Shown here piece after piece: positions 45,184 through 54,953 of a DNA stretch of 64,000 nucleotides (positions within the stretch are counted from its first letter, which is position 1; the number at the start of each line of letters is the position of its first letter). Under the pieces are notes generated by a model, which had not been told where the DNA came from, did no database searches, and saw only the letters and a program-made list of their open reading frames with translations. The stretch lies in contig NZ_CP034753.1 in assembly GCF_004006235.1 (NCBI RefSeq), forward strand, positions 1,426,001 through 1,490,000, written 5' to 3'. This DNA is from Agromyces sp. LHK192. GTDB lineage: Bacteria; Actinomycetota; Actinomycetes; Actinomycetales; Microbacteriaceae. Made by a program: the position numbers and the translations under genes.

Positions 45184-48100
45184 TCAGAGCGTCAGTGCGC
45201 GCTGGACCAGGTCCTGCTGCTCGGCGGCGTGGCGCTTCGACGAACCCGTCGCAGGCGACGCCGAGGCCGGACGCGAGAACACCTTGACCTCGCGCGGACC
45301 GAGCTTGTTGGTCTCGAAGATGAAGAACGGCCACGCGCCCTGGTTCTCGGGCTCGTCCTGCGCCCAGGTGAACTCGGCGTTCGGGTAGGAGTCCGCGATC
45401 GCCTTCAGCTCGACCTCGGGCAGCGGGTACAGCTGCTCGAGCCGGACCAGGGCGATCTCGGGGTTCGGGTGCTTCTCGAGCTCGGCGAGGAGGTCGTAGT
45501 AGAGCTTGCCCGAGAGGAAGACCACGCGCTTCACCGCGGCCTTGTCGGTGATCCGCGAGTCGTCGAGGATCGGCTCGAACCGGCCGTTCGTGAAGTCCTC
45601 GACCTCGCTGGTCGCGCCGCGCAGGCGCAGCATCGCCTTCGGCGTGAACACCACCAGCGGACGGCGCGGGCGCGCATAAGCCTGGCGGCGGAGCAGGTGG
45701 AAGTACGACGCCGGTGTCGACGGCCGGGCCACGGTCATGTTGCTCTCGGCCGACAGCTGGAGGAACCGCTCGATGCGCGCGCTCGAGTGGTCGGGCCCCT
45801 GGCCTTCGTACCCGTGGGGGAGCAGGAGCACCACGCTCGAGCGCTGGCCCCACTTCATCTCGGCCGAGGCGATGAACTCGTCGATGATGGTCTGCGCGCC
45901 GTTCGTGAAGTCGCCGAACTGCGCCTCCCACGCGACGAGCGCGTCGGCCCGCTCGACCGAGTAGCCGTACTCGAAGCCCATCGCGGCATACTCGCTGAGG
46001 AGCGAGTCGTAGATCCAGAACCGGGCCTGGTTCTCCGACAGGTTCTGCAGCGGCAGCCACTCCTGGCCGTTCACGCGGTCGTGCAGCACCGCGTGGCGCT
46101 GGACGAAGGTGCCGCGGCGGGCATCCTGCCCGGCGAAGCGCACCGGAGTGCCCTCGATGAGGAGCGAACCGAGGGCCAGCAACTCGCCGAAGCCCCAGTC
46201 GATCTTGCCGTTGCGGCTCATGTCGACGCGCTTGTTCAGCAGCTGCTGGATCTTCGGGTGCACCGTGAACCCGGCCGGCTTGTTGTCGAAGGCGTCGCCG
46301 ATCGCGTGCACGACCTCGAGCGAGACGCCGGTCGTCTCGAGCTCGCCGGTCGCCGGCTGCTCGCCGCCGTCGGTCTCGCCGCCGGCCGCGGTTGCGCCGA
46401 CCACGGGGATGGAGCCGGTCTGCGCGGCGTGCGTCTCGGCGAAGGCGCGCTCCATGCGGTCCTGGAAGTCGCGGTGCGCCTCCTCGTACTCGGCCTCGGT
46501 GATGTCGCCGCGGCCGACGAGCGCCTCGGTGTAGAGCTTGCGCACCGACCGCTTCGCCTCGATCAGGTTGTACATGAGCGGCTGCGTCATCGACGGGTCA
46601 TCGCCCTCGTTGTGCCCGCGGCGGCGGTAGCAGACGAGGTCGATCACCACGTCGCGGTTGAACTCCTGGCGGTAGCGGAACGCGAGCTCCGCGACGCGGA
46701 CGACGGCCTCGGGGTCGTCGCCGTTGACGTGGAAGATCGGGGCCTGGATCGTCTTCGCCACGTCGGTCGAGTAGATCGACGAGCGGGCGTCGCCGGGAAC
46801 CGTCGTGAATCCGACCTGGTTGTTGATGTTCACGTGGATGGTGCCGCCGGTGCGGTACCCGCGCAGCTGCGACATCTGCATGGTCTCGACGACCACGCCC
46901 TGTCCGGCCATCGCCGCGTCGCCGTGGATGATGATCGGCAGGGTCGAGAACGTGCCGATGGGCTTGCGGTCCTGCTTGGCGCGGACGATGCCCTCGAGTA
47001 CGCCGTCGACGGCCTCGAGGTGCGACGGGTTGGCGGCGAGCGAGACCGGCACCTGCGCGCCGTCGTCGGCGGTGAAGGTGCCGCGGGTGCCGAGGTGGTA
47101 CTTCACGTCGCCCGAGCCGTGGCCCGACGCGGTGCCCTCGAACTCGCGGAACACCTGTCCGTAGGTCTTGCCCGCGATGTTGGTCAGGACGTTGAGTCGA
47201 CCACGGTGGGCCATGCCGATGGCGACCTCGTCGAGGCCCTCCTTGGCGGCGCCCTGGAGGATCTCGTCGAGCAGCGCGATGACGGACTCGCCGCCCTCGA
47301 GACTGAACCGCTTCTGCCCGACGTACTTCGTCTGCAGGAAGGTCTCGAACGCCTCGGCCTCGTTGAGCTTGCCGAGGATGCGCATCTGCTCGTCGTGGGT
47401 CGGCTTCTCGTACTTGCGCTCGACCTGCTGCTGGATCCACTGGCGCTGCACCGGGTCCTGGATGTGCATGTACTCGATGCCGATCGTGCGGCAGTACGAG
47501 TCGCGCAGGATGCCGAGGATGTCGCGCAGCAGCGCGGTGCGGGTCTCGCCGAACCCGCCGGTGACGAACTCGCGGTCGAGGTCCCAGAACGTGAGGCCGT
47601 GGCTCGAGATGTCGAGGTCGGGGTGCGAGCGCTGGACGTACTCGAGCGGGTCGATGTCGGCCATCATGTGGCCGCGGACGCGGAACGAGTTGATGAGCTC
47701 CTGCACGCGCGCCGTCTTGTCGATCGCGCTGGCGATGTCGACCGAGATGTCGGGTGCCCACCGGATCGGCTCGTACGGCAGGCGCAGCGCGGCGAAGATG
47801 TCCTCGTAGAAGTCGCGCTGCCCGATGAGCAGCTCGTGCACCTTCTTCAGGAACTCTCCCGAACCGGCGCCCTGGATCACGCGGTGGTCGTAGGTCGAGG
47901 TGAGCGTGATGGTCTTGCCGATGGCGAGGTTCGCGAGCGTCTTCTCGCTCGAGCCCTGGAACTCGGCCGGGTACTCGAGGGCGCCGGCGCCGATGATGCA
48001 GCCCTGCCCCTTCATGAGGCGCGGGACCGAGTGGACGGTGCCGATGCCGCCCGGGTTGGTGAGCGAGATGGTGGCGCCCTGGAAGTCGTCGGCCTTGAGC

Positions 48101-48957
48101 TTGTTCTGGCGTGCACGCGACACCAGGTCCTCGTAGGCGGCGAGGTACTCGTTGAAGGTCATCGTCTCGGCGCGCTTGATCGCGGGCACGAGGAGGGCGC
48201 GCGTGCCGTCGGGCTTCGGGATGTCGATCGCGATCCCGAGGCCGATGTGCGCGGGCTTGACGAGGCTCGGCTTGCCGTCGACCTCGGAGTAGAAGACGTT
48301 CTGGCTGGGGAACTCCTTGAGGGCCTGGATGAGCGCCCAGCCGATGAGGTGCGTGAAGCTGATCTTGCCGCCGCGCGTGCGGCGGAGGTGGTTGTTGATC
48401 ACGATCCGGTTGTCGATCATGAGCTTCGCGGGAACCGTGCGCACGCTCGTCGCAGTCGGGACGGTGAGCGAGGCGTCCATGTTCGCGGCGAGGGCCTTCG
48501 GCATGCCCTTGAGCGTGACGACCTCGTCGGCGTCGGGTTCCTCGACGACGGAGTTCGGGCTGGTGACCGGGACGTCGGCGGGGACCGGGGCCGTGCGGGG
48601 CGCGACCGAGGTGGTGCGCGCCGCGGGAGCCTGGCCGAGGACGGGCACCGGGGCCGTGATCGGTGCGGACACCGGAGCGGAGGGTGCCGGCGCCGCCTCG
48701 GCTGCGGGCGCCGAAGCGGTCTCGGTGTCCGGAGCTGCTTCGGTCGCAGCGGCGGGCTGCGGGGCCGTGCCGTCGGACTCGGTGGGCGTGCCGGCCTTCT
48801 GCGCGCGGTACCGCTCGAGCACCGGCCACCAGGTCCGGTCGACGGAGGCGGGGTCGACGAGGAACTTCTCGTACATCTCGTCCACGAGCCATTCATTGGC
48901 TCCGAACTCCGCGGCCGTCTTCTCTTCGGAACCCGACCCGGTCAATTGGCTCGACAC
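45184..48957 (-). CDS. kgd: Multifunctional 2-oxoglutarate dehydrogenase/decarboxylase (KGD type)
   Basis: This 1257-residue enzyme of the TCA cycle fuses an N-terminal E1-type flexible segment ([25 protein letters not shown]), an Ala/Pro linker, an E2-like succinyltransferase domain (about residues 125-360, ending [23 protein letters not shown] with the catalytic His) and a ThDP-dependent E1o domain ([90 protein letters not shown]). This fusion is typical of actinobacteria. No lipoyl domain is present, as known for KGD. I use the GTG at 48957; an ATG at 49002 adds 15 residues. TAGGCT at 49047-49052 is the likely -10. Confidence 0.94.
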   Translation of the reverse strand: MSSQLTGSGSEEKTAAEFGANEWLVDEMYEKFLVDPASVDRTWWPVLERYRAQKAGTPTESDGTAPQPAAATEAAPDTETASAPAAEAAPAPSAPVSAPITAPVPVLGQAPAARTTSVAPRTAPVPADVPVTSPNSVVEEPDADEVVTLKGMPKALAANMDASLTVPTATSVRTVPAKLMIDNRIVINNHLRRTRGGKISFTHLIGWALIQALKEFPSQNVFYSEVDGKPSLVKPAHIGLGIAIDIPKPDGTRALLVPAIKRAETMTFNEYLAAYEDLVSRARQNKLKADDFQGATISLTNPGGIGTVHSVPRLMKGQGCIIGAGALEYPAEFQGSSEKTLANLAIGKTITLTSTYDHRVIQGAGSGEFLKKVHELLIGQRDFYEDIFAALRLPYEPIRWAPDISVDIASAIDKTARVQELINSFRVRGHMMADIDPLEYVQRSHPDLDISSHGLTFWDLDREFVTGGFGETRTALLRDILGILRDSYCRTIGIEYMHIQDPVQRQWIQQQVERKYEKPTHDEQMRILGKLNEAEAFETFLQTKYVGQKRFSLEGGESVIALLDEILQGAAKEGLDEVAIGMAHRGRLNVLTNIAGKTYGQVFREFEGTASGHGSGDVKYHLGTRGTFTADDGAQVPVSLAANPSHLEAVDGVLEGIVRAKQDRKPIGTFSTLPIIIHGDAAMAGQGVVVETMQMSQLRGYRTGGTIHVNINNQVGFTTVPGDARSSIYSTDVAKTIQAPIFHVNGDDPEAVVRVAELAFRYRQEFNRDVVIDLVCYRRRGHNEGDDPSMTQPLMYNLIEAKRSVRKLYTEALVGRGDITEAEYEEAHRDFQDRMERAFAETHAAQTGSIPVVGATAAGGETDGGEQPATGELETTGVSLEVVHAIGDAFDNKPAGFTVHPKIQQLLNKRVDMSRNGKIDWGFGELLALGSLLIEGTPVRFAGQDARRGTFVQRHAVLHDRVNGQEWLPLQNLSENQARFWIYDSLLSEYAAMGFEYGYSVERADALVAWEAQFGDFTNGAQTIIDEFIASAEMKWGQRSSVVLLLPHGYEGQGPDHSSARIERFLQLSAESNMTVARPSTPASYFHLLRRQAYARPRRPLVVFTPKAMLRLRGATSEVEDFTNGRFEPILDDSRITDKAAVKRVVFLSGKLYYDLLAELEKHPNPEIALVRLEQLYPLPEVELKAIADSYPNAEFTWAQDEPENQGAWPFFIFETNKLGPREVKVFSRPASASPATGSSKRHAAEQQDLVQRALTL

Positions 48958-49110
48958 AGCCTTCCGCCCACTCTCTCCATCGATGTCTGGATGTGCTCTC
49001 ATCCGGGCGGTCGTCCCTGCCTGAGCACGGCGCGATCGCCCCCACCAGCCTAAACCCCGTCGAGGGCCGCCTCGACCGCGCCGACGGGCGGCGCGGGTAG
49101 CGTTGGGGGC

Positions 49111-50550
49111 ATGGAGTTCTACCGGACGACGCCCACGCACGACCTGACCTACTCCGACGTGTTCCTCGTGCCCAGCCGCTCGGGGGTCGCGAGCCGGCTC
49201 GACGTCGCGCTCGACTCCGGCGACGGGTCGGGTGCCACCGTGCCGCTGGTCGCCTCGAACATGAACTCCGTGACGGGCCCGAGACTGGCGGCATCACTGG
49301 CCAGGAGGGGTGGAATCGCGGTGCTCCCGCAGGACATGCACCTGCAGGACCTCGACGCGGCGATCCGGTCGGTGAAGGCCCAGTCGGCCGTGTTCGACTC
49401 GCCCGTCGCGCTGCATCCGGACCAGACGGCCGCCGACGCGCTCGAACTGCTGCCGCCCTCGCCCGGACACGGGATCGTGCTCGAGGACGAAGGCAATGCG
49501 TACGCGGGTTGCATCGCCGCCGAGCGGCTCGCGAGCGCGTTGCCGGACGCACGGCTCGGGGATCTCGTCCATGCGGGCATCCCGGCGCTCGAGGCGGAGG
49601 ACGTCGAGGACTCGCGCCGCGCGTTCGACCTGATGGTCGACGCCGGGCTCGAGTTCGCCCCCGTGCTGCGGCACGGGAAGGTCGTAGGCACCCTCAGCCG
49701 TCGCAGCGCACTGCGCGGCACGATCTACCGCCCGAACGTGGACGCGGCGGGCCGGCTCCGCGTCGCGGCGGCGGTGGGCATCAACGGCGACGTCGCGGCC
49801 AAGGCCCGTGCGCTCGCCGACGCCGGCGTCGACCTCCTCGTCGTCGACACGGCGCACGGACACCAGGAGGGGATGGTGCGCGCGATCCGCACCGTGCGGG
49901 ACCTCGACCTGGGGCTGCGCATCGCGGCGGGCAACATCGTCACCGCGGCTGCGGTCGCCGACCTCGTCGACGCGGGAGCGGACATCCTCAAGGTCGGCGT
50001 CGGTCCTGGGGCGATGTGCACCACCCGCATGATGACGGCCGTCGGCCGGCCGCAGTTCTCGGCCGTGCTCGAGACGGCCGACGCGGCGCGGGAGCTCGGC
50101 GCGCACGTCTGGGCCGACGGCGGGGTCCGGTATCCGCGCGACGTCGCGCTCGCGCTGGCGGCGGGGGCATCCGCCGTCATGATCGGATCGTGGTTCGCCG
50201 GAACGATCGAGGCCCCGGGGAGACTGCGCCGCGACGAGTCCGGCCGGCTCTTCAAGGAGAGCTGGGGCATGGCGTCGACCAAGGCCGTCCGCGAGCGCTT
50301 CGACCGCCTCTCGCCCTACGAGCTCGCCCGCCGCGAACTGTTCGCCGAGGGCATCTCGAGCTCCTCGATCTACCTCGACCCGCTCCGGCCCTCGATCGAG
50401 GACCTGCTCGACATGATCCTGTCGGGGGTGCGCAGCTCGGCGACGTATGCCGGGGCCCGCACGCTCGCCGAGTTCCGGGAGCGCGCGCTGGTCGGCATCC
50501 AGTCCGCGGCCGGATACGAGGAGGGCAAGGCGCTGCCGGTCAGCTGGTGA
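49111..50550 (+). CDS. guaB1: GuaB1-type GMP reductase (IMP dehydrogenase family)
   Basis: The 479-residue TIM-barrel enzyme starts [17 protein letters not shown], has two CBS motifs in the middle (about residues 95-210) and the catalytic loop [23 protein letters not shown] with the nucleophilic Cys. In actinobacteria GuaB1 is separate from the true GuaB2, and the mycobacterial enzyme acts as a GMP reductase (GMP to IMP, NADPH); I follow that. The next genes are two CNNM-type proteins, as in Rv1843c-Rv1842c-Rv1841c. The ATG has TAGCGT 7 bases upstream, so the mRNA is likely leaderless. Confidence 0.88.
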   Translation: MEFYRTTPTHDLTYSDVFLVPSRSGVASRLDVALDSGDGSGATVPLVASNMNSVTGPRLAASLARRGGIAVLPQDMHLQDLDAAIRSVKAQSAVFDSPVALHPDQTAADALELLPPSPGHGIVLEDEGNAYAGCIAAERLASALPDARLGDLVHAGIPALEAEDVEDSRRAFDLMVDAGLEFAPVLRHGKVVGTLSRRSALRGTIYRPNVDAAGRLRVAAAVGINGDVAAKARALADAGVDLLVVDTAHGHQEGMVRAIRTVRDLDLGLRIAAGNIVTAAAVADLVDAGADILKVGVGPGAMCTTRMMTAVGRPQFSAVLETADAARELGAHVWADGGVRYPRDVALALAAGASAVMIGSWFAGTIEAPGRLRRDESGRLFKESWGMASTKAVRERFDRLSPYELARRELFAEGISSSSIYLDPLRPSIEDLLDMILSGVRSSATYAGARTLAEFRERALVGIQSAAGYEEGKALPVSW

Positions 50551-50614
50551 GCGCGGTCCGTGCGGGGCCGGCCCGTCGTCGCGCACACGCGGCGATCGCA
50601 CGGAACGCCTCCGA

Positions 50615-50620
50615 TATACT
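50615..50620 (+). promoter_or_regulatory. -10 element of the leader ORF/CNNM operon
   Basis: TATACT (50615-50620) is a near-perfect -10, 9 bases before the ATG of a 25-codon leader ORF and 80 bases before the first CNNM gene. The -35 position is weak. The transcript would begin at or just before the leader start codon. Confidence 0.7.
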
Positions 50621-50629
50621 GACGCGACC

Positions 50630-50707
50630 ATGGATGATCCTCCCTCTGCGAGTCCGACTGCCCATAGACCCTCGCCCGTGATCGATCGGGGAGGTCCGGA
50701 TGTCTGA
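50630..50707 (+). CDS. Proline-rich leader peptide (putative Mg2+-responsive uORF)
   Basis: The ORF encodes 25 residues starting MDDPPSASP and has six prolines. It sits at the 5' end of the mRNA and ends 8 bases inside the next gene (TGA 50705-50707; next ATG 50700). Codons are unlike the genome's: GAT GAT, CCT, TCT, AGT, ACT, CAT, AGA, GGA, GGT. The pair CCT-CCC (50639-50644) can base-pair with the downstream ribosome-binding site GGGAGG (50689-50694). Enterobacterial MgtL begins with acidic residues and prolines and senses Mg2+ by ribosome destabilisation; the downstream genes here are Mg2+/Co2+ transporter-like. The role is inferred by analogy. Confidence 0.55.
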   Translation: MDDPPSASPTAHRPSPVIDRGGPDV

Positions 50708-52052
50708 GTGGATCCTGCTCGCCATCGGCCTCCTGCTCACGATCGGCACGGGCTTGTTCGTCGCCAGTGAGTTCGCGCTGGTCAATCTCGATCGCGCCGA
50801 CCTCGAGGCGCGTCGCGCGCGAGGCGAGACCCGGCTCGGGATGACCATCGCCGCGCTGAAGATCACCTCGACGCACCTCTCGAGCGCGCAGCTGGGCATC
50901 ACGCTCACCACGCTCCTCACGGGCTACACGATGGAACCGGCGATCTCGTCGCTGCTGCGCGGTCCGCTCGCCTCGATCGGCATCCCGGAGGCGGTCGTCC
51001 CCGTCGTCGGGACGACGGTCGCCGTCGTCGTCGCCACCCTGCTCTCGATGGTGATCGGCGAGCTGGTGCCGAAGAACTTCGCACTCGCGCTGCCCCGGCA
51101 GACCGCGATCGTCGTCGTGCCCTTCCAGACCGCCTTCACGTGGGTGTTCCGGCCCGCGATCGCCGTGCTCAACGGCAGCGCGAACGCCATCATCCGGTCG
51201 CTCGGCATCGAGCCGAAGGAGGAGCTGTCGGGTGCCCGGTCCGCCGAGGAGCTGTCGTCGCTCGTCCGGCGGTCGGCCAGCGCAGGCGTGCTCGAACAGG
51301 ACACCGCGACCCTGCTCGGGCGGACCCTCCGGTTCGCCGACCACGACGCGACCGACGTGATGACGCCCCGGCCGCGCCTGGCCGCCGTCCAGCGCGAGGA
51401 GTCGGCCGAGGCCGTGCTCGAGCTCGCGCGCCAGACCGGCTACTCGAGGTTCCCGGTGTACGACGAGAACCTCGACGACATCGTCGGCGTCGTGCACGTC
51501 AAGCAGGCGATCGCCGTGCCCCGCGACCGGCGCGCGGAGGTGCCGGCGTCGGCGCTGCAGTCCGCGGTCGTCCGGGTGCCTGAGACGGTGCCGCTCGACA
51601 CCCTGCTCGAGGAGCTCCGCGGACGCGGCTTCCAGATGGCCGTCGTGCTGGACGAGTACGGCGGGACCGCCGGCGTCGCGACCCTCGAGGACCTGGTCGA
51701 GGAACTCGTCGGCGAGGTCGCGGACGAACACGACCGCACCCGCGCCGGCATCGTCCGGCGCGGCGACCACGTGAGCTTTCCCGGCATCCTCCGTCCCGAC
51801 GAACTGCTCGATCGCACGGCGATCCGGGTGCCGGAGGACGGCGACTACGAGACCGTCGCCGGCTTCGTCACCAGCTCGCTCGGCCGGCTCGCCGAGATCG
51901 ATGACGAGGTGCCGATCGAGGGCGGGCGCCTGGTCGTGCAGCGACTCGACGGACGCCGCATCGACCGGCTCCGGTTCATCCCGGATCCGCTCCCCGAGGG
52001 TGCCGAGGATGCCCGGACCGACGCGGCCGACCGGAACGGAGGCGACCGATGA
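50700..52052 (+). CDS. CNNM/CorC (HlyC) family membrane protein 1
   Basis: The 450-residue protein has a DUF21/CNNM membrane domain (residues 1-190: ILLAIGLLLTIGTGLFVASEFALVNLDRADLE, HLSSAQLGITLTTLLTGYTMEPAI, SMVIGELVPKNFALALP), a CBS pair (VMTPRPRLAAVQREESAEAVLELARQTGYSRFPVYDENLDDIVGVVHVKQ ... AVVLDEYGGTAGVATLEDLVEELVGEVADEHD) and a CorC_HlyC domain. Such proteins act in Mg2+ export or Co2+ resistance and bind Mg-ATP through the CBS pair. GGGGAGG lies 6 bases upstream of the ATG and may be masked by pairing with the leader ORF. The next gene overlaps by 4 bases. Confidence 0.88.
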   Translation: MSEWILLAIGLLLTIGTGLFVASEFALVNLDRADLEARRARGETRLGMTIAALKITSTHLSSAQLGITLTTLLTGYTMEPAISSLLRGPLASIGIPEAVVPVVGTTVAVVVATLLSMVIGELVPKNFALALPRQTAIVVVPFQTAFTWVFRPAIAVLNGSANAIIRSLGIEPKEELSGARSAEELSSLVRRSASAGVLEQDTATLLGRTLRFADHDATDVMTPRPRLAAVQREESAEAVLELARQTGYSRFPVYDENLDDIVGVVHVKQAIAVPRDRRAEVPASALQSAVVRVPETVPLDTLLEELRGRGFQMAVVLDEYGGTAGVATLEDLVEELVGEVADEHDRTRAGIVRRGDHVSFPGILRPDELLDRTAIRVPEDGDYETVAGFVTSSLGRLAEIDDEVPIEGGRLVVQRLDGRRIDRLRFIPDPLPEGAEDARTDAADRNGGDR

Positions 52053-53086
52053 GCGACTGGATGGGCATCGTCTGGCTCGTGGTGCTGCTGATCGTCAACG
52101 CGTTCTTCGTCGGCGCCGAGTTCGCCGTCATCTCGGCGCGCCGCTCGCAGATCGAGCCCCTCGCCGAGCGCGGCAGCCGACGGGCGAAGACCGCGCTCTG
52201 GGCCATGGAGCACGCCACGCTGATGCTGGCGATGAGCCAGCTCGGCATCACGATCTGCTCGCTGCTGATCCTGAACGTGTCGGAGCCGGCGATCCACCAC
52301 CTGCTGGAGATCCCGCTGCACCTCACCGGCTGGTCGGAGGAGGTCATCGGCACGATCGCGTTCATCATCGCGCTGGTGCTCGTGAGCTACCTGCACGTCG
52401 TGTTCGGCGAGATGATCCCGAAGAACCTGTCGTTCTCGCTCCCTGACAAGGCCGTGCTGCTGCTCGCGCCCCCGCTCGTGTGGGTCGCGCGCGTGTTCCG
52501 CTTCGCGATCGTGGCGCTGAACGCGACCGCGAACGGCATCCTGCGGCTGTTCGGCGTCGAGCCCAAGAACGAGGCCTCGTCGACGTTCACGCTCGAGGAG
52601 GTGCAGACCATCGTCGACCAGTCGCGCCGCGAGGGCGTGCTCGAGGACTCGAGCGGCACCCTGTCGGCCGCGTTCGAGTTCACGACGAAGCGGGTCGACG
52701 ACGTCGCTGTGCCGATGTCGGAGCTCGTCAGCCTGCCGCCCGGCGCCACGCCCGCGGACGTCGAACGCGCGGTGGCGCGGCACGGCTTCTCGCGCTACGT
52801 GCTCGTCGGCGCCGACGGCGAACCCGACGGATACGTGCACCTCAAGGACGTCATCGACCTCGACGACGACGAGTTCGACGACCCGCTGCCCGCGAAGCGC
52901 GTGCGCCGGCTCGTCTCGATCTTCGCGCACACCGAGCTGGAGGACGCGCTCGCCACGATGCGTCGACTCGGCACCCACGTCGCCAGGGCGTTCGACGAGG
53001 ACGGCGGCACCACGGGCGTGATCTTCCTCGAGGACATCATCGAAGAGCTCGTCGGCGAAGTGCAGGACGCCACCAGGCGGGTCTGA
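52049..53086 (+). CDS. CNNM/CorC (HlyC) family membrane protein 2
   Basis: The 345-residue paralogue shares the CNNM domain (VVLLIVNAFFVGAEFAVISARRSQIEPLAERGSRRAKT, LAMSQLGITICSLLILNVSEPAI, FGEMIPKNLSFSLP) and CBS pair (RVDDVAVPMSELVSLPPGATPADVERAVARHGFSRYVLVGADGEPDGYVHLKDVID ... RAFDEDGGTTGVIFLEDIIEELVGEVQD) but lacks the C-terminal CorC_HlyC domain. The M-T-P-R of the first CBS motif is changed to P-M-S-E. The ATGA overlap with the first gene suggests a heteromeric complex. The pair matches Rv1842c-Rv1841c. Confidence 0.87.
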   Translation: MSDWMGIVWLVVLLIVNAFFVGAEFAVISARRSQIEPLAERGSRRAKTALWAMEHATLMLAMSQLGITICSLLILNVSEPAIHHLLEIPLHLTGWSEEVIGTIAFIIALVLVSYLHVVFGEMIPKNLSFSLPDKAVLLLAPPLVWVARVFRFAIVALNATANGILRLFGVEPKNEASSTFTLEEVQTIVDQSRREGVLEDSSGTLSAAFEFTTKRVDDVAVPMSELVSLPPGATPADVERAVARHGFSRYVLVGADGEPDGYVHLKDVIDLDDDEFDDPLPAKRVRRLVSIFAHTELEDALATMRRLGTHVARAFDEDGGTTGVIFLEDIIEELVGEVQDATRRV

Positions 53087-53108
53087 GCCGGCTCGACCAC
53101 GGTCAGCG

Positions 53109-53140
53109 CCGCGGGCGCCGGAGTCGTCCGGCGCCCGCGG
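53109..53140. terminator. Bidirectional hairpin after the CNNM operon
   Basis: CCGCGGGCGCCGGA (53109-53122) pairs with TCCGGCGCCCGCGG (53127-53140), a perfect 14-bp stem with a GTCG loop, between convergent genes and followed by TTCACC. A strong terminator for the CNNM operon and usable by the minus-strand gene. Confidence 0.8.
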
Positions 53141-53141
53141 T

Positions 53142-54254
53142 TCACCACTCGCCGTCGTTGAGGTCCGGGCGGGCGCGGCGGTACTGCGGCGGCCAGAGCG
53201 ACCGGTCGGCGCCGAGTTCGAACGCCGCGCGCAGCGCGAAGTGCGGGTCGCGCATCATCGCCTTGCCGAGCATCACGGCGTCGGCATCGCCCGAGGCCAC
53301 GATGCGTTCGGCGTGCTCGGGGGTCGTGATGCGGCCGACCGCGGAGACCTCGACCTCGCCGAGCTCACCGACCGCGATCGCGTGCGGCACCTGGTAGCCG
53401 GGGCCGACCGGGATCGGCGCGTTCGCCACGAGCCCGCCGGTCGAGATGTCGAAGAAGTCCGCTCCAGCCGCCTGGGCCCACCGGGCCACGACGGCGGTCT
53501 GCACCTCGTCCCACCCGCCGTCGACCCAGTCGGTCGCCGAGAACCGGACGAAGACGGGCATCCGCTCGCCGACCTCGTCGCGGACGGCGCGGATGACCTC
53601 GAGCAGCAGCCGCGCCCGGTTCTCGAGCGACCCGCCCCACTCGTCGTCCCGCCGGTTCGACAGCGGCGAGAGGAACTGGTGGATCAGGTAGCCGTGGGCG
53701 GCGTGGACCTCGACGACGTCGAACCCGGCCTCGACCGCACGCCGCCCGGCAGCGCGGAAGTCCTCGACGACCCCGAGGATGCCCGCCTCGTCGAGCGCGA
53801 CCGGTTCGCGCAGGCCCTCGAAGGCCACGGCCGACGCGGAGACCGTGCGCCAGCCGCCCTCCTCGACGGGCTGCGAGCCCGGCAGCCTGAGGTGCTCCTG
53901 CCAGACCGACGCCTTGCGGCCGGCATGTGCGAGCTGGATGCCCGAGGCCGCGCCCTGCGAGCGGATGAACGCGGTGATGCGCGACCAGGCGCGGACCTGG
54001 TCGTCGTTCCAGATCCCGGTGTCGTGGTCGGAGATGCGCCCGACCGGATTCACGGCGGTCGCCTCGGCCATGACCAGCCCGGCACCGCCCGCGGCCATCG
54101 AGCCGAGGTGCACGAGGTGCCAGTCGGTCGGCACGCCGTCGAGGGCGGTCACCGAGTACTGGCACAGCGGCGGCACCCACACGCGATTGCGGATCTCGAG
54201 CCCGCGGATGGTGATGGGCCGGAACAGCGCCGGACCGGCGGCGGGCGCGTTCAT
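53142..54254 (-). CDS. NADH:flavin oxidoreductase (old yellow enzyme, YqjM class)
   Basis: The 370-residue TIM-barrel flavoprotein starts LFRPITIRGLEIRNRVWVPPLCQYSV, with the Cys before Q-Y-S that marks the YqjM (class III) branch, then HAGRKASVW (H-x-x-R), VEVHAAHGYLIHQFLSPLSNRRDDEWGGSLENRARLLLEVI, GRITTPEHAERIVASGDADAVMLGKAMMRDP for FMN phosphate binding. It reduces activated C=C bonds of unsaturated carbonyl compounds with NAD(P)H; the natural substrate is unknown. The ATG at 54254 overlaps the stop of the HAD gene upstream (ATGA), so the two are co-translated. Confidence 0.92.
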   Translation of the reverse strand: MNAPAAGPALFRPITIRGLEIRNRVWVPPLCQYSVTALDGVPTDWHLVHLGSMAAGGAGLVMAEATAVNPVGRISDHDTGIWNDDQVRAWSRITAFIRSQGAASGIQLAHAGRKASVWQEHLRLPGSQPVEEGGWRTVSASAVAFEGLREPVALDEAGILGVVEDFRAAGRRAVEAGFDVVEVHAAHGYLIHQFLSPLSNRRDDEWGGSLENRARLLLEVIRAVRDEVGERMPVFVRFSATDWVDGGWDEVQTAVVARWAQAAGADFFDISTGGLVANAPIPVGPGYQVPHAIAVGELGEVEVSAVGRITTPEHAERIVASGDADAVMLGKAMMRDPHFALRAAFELGADRSLWPPQYRRARPDLNDGEW

Positions 54255-54886
54255 GCGGCGAGCTCCCGAAGCCACGCCTCGAGCGCGTCGGCGTCGGTGA
54301 ACACGTGCCCCGTGCCCCCGACCGCGATCGCCCCCTCCACGTTCTCGGCCTTGTTGTCGACGAACACGAACCGATCCGGCGTGATGCCGAGGTCGGCGAT
54401 GACCCGCTCGTAGATCGGGGCGTCGGGCTTCACCAGTCCGAGCTCTCCGCTGACGAACACCTGCTCGAAGAGCGGGGCGAACGAGCCGTGCCGCAGCCAC
54501 CCGCCGAAGTCGGCGCCGGCGTTCGAGAGCAGGGCGAGGCGGGTGCCGCCGTCGCGCAGGGCGTGCAGCACGGCGAGGGTGCCCGGGTCGACGCTCAGCC
54601 AGCTGCGGTGGTCGAGCGCCCAGAGCTCGTGGACGTCGACCTCCGACCACTGGGCGCCGACCTCCGAGCCGACCCGGCGCCAGTACTCGGCGATCGAGGC
54701 CGTGCCCTGGTCGAGATCCTGACGGTGCCGCCAGTAGGCGGGCCAGAACCGGTCGGAGTCGACCGCCGCTCGATCGACGAGCGCATCGCGGTCGGCCTCG
54801 GACGGCGACCGGGAGATGACCTCGCCGTAGTCGAAGACGACGACGCACGGGGCGAGGCTGATGGGTGAGGGTGCTGTGGGAGACAT
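54251..54886 (-). CDS. HAD superfamily hydrolase (subfamily IA)
   Basis: The 211-residue protein has motif I VVVFDYGEVISR (D-Y-G-E in place of D-x-D, as in epoxide hydrolase-N/YihX-like HADs), motif II LALLSNAGADF, motif III lysine in GLVKPDAPIYERVIADLG and motif IV FVFVDNKAENVEGA. It could be a small phosphatase; substrate unknown. The ATG at 54886 is chosen because TAGCCT lies seven bases upstream (54894-54899), so the mRNA is leaderless; an ORF extension to 54925 reads through that promoter. It is divergent from nnrD with two leaderless promoters 42 bases apart. Confidence 0.85.
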   Translation of the reverse strand: MSPTAPSPISLAPCVVVFDYGEVISRSPSEADRDALVDRAAVDSDRFWPAYWRHRQDLDQGTASIAEYWRRVGSEVGAQWSEVDVHELWALDHRSWLSVDPGTLAVLHALRDGGTRLALLSNAGADFGGWLRHGSFAPLFEQVFVSGELGLVKPDAPIYERVIADLGITPDRFVFVDNKAENVEGAIAVGGTGHVFTDADALEAWLRELAA

Positions 54887-54953
54887 CCGGTTCAGGCTAA
54901 CGCCGGCGGACACGACCGGCGTCATCCGCGGGGTTGGGGCCTATCGTTGAGCT

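Noticed and set aside
45139..49053. A 1304-codon plus-strand ORF opposite kgd
   Set aside because: Shadow of kgd; composition is Arg/Leu/Val/Glu-rich without motifs.
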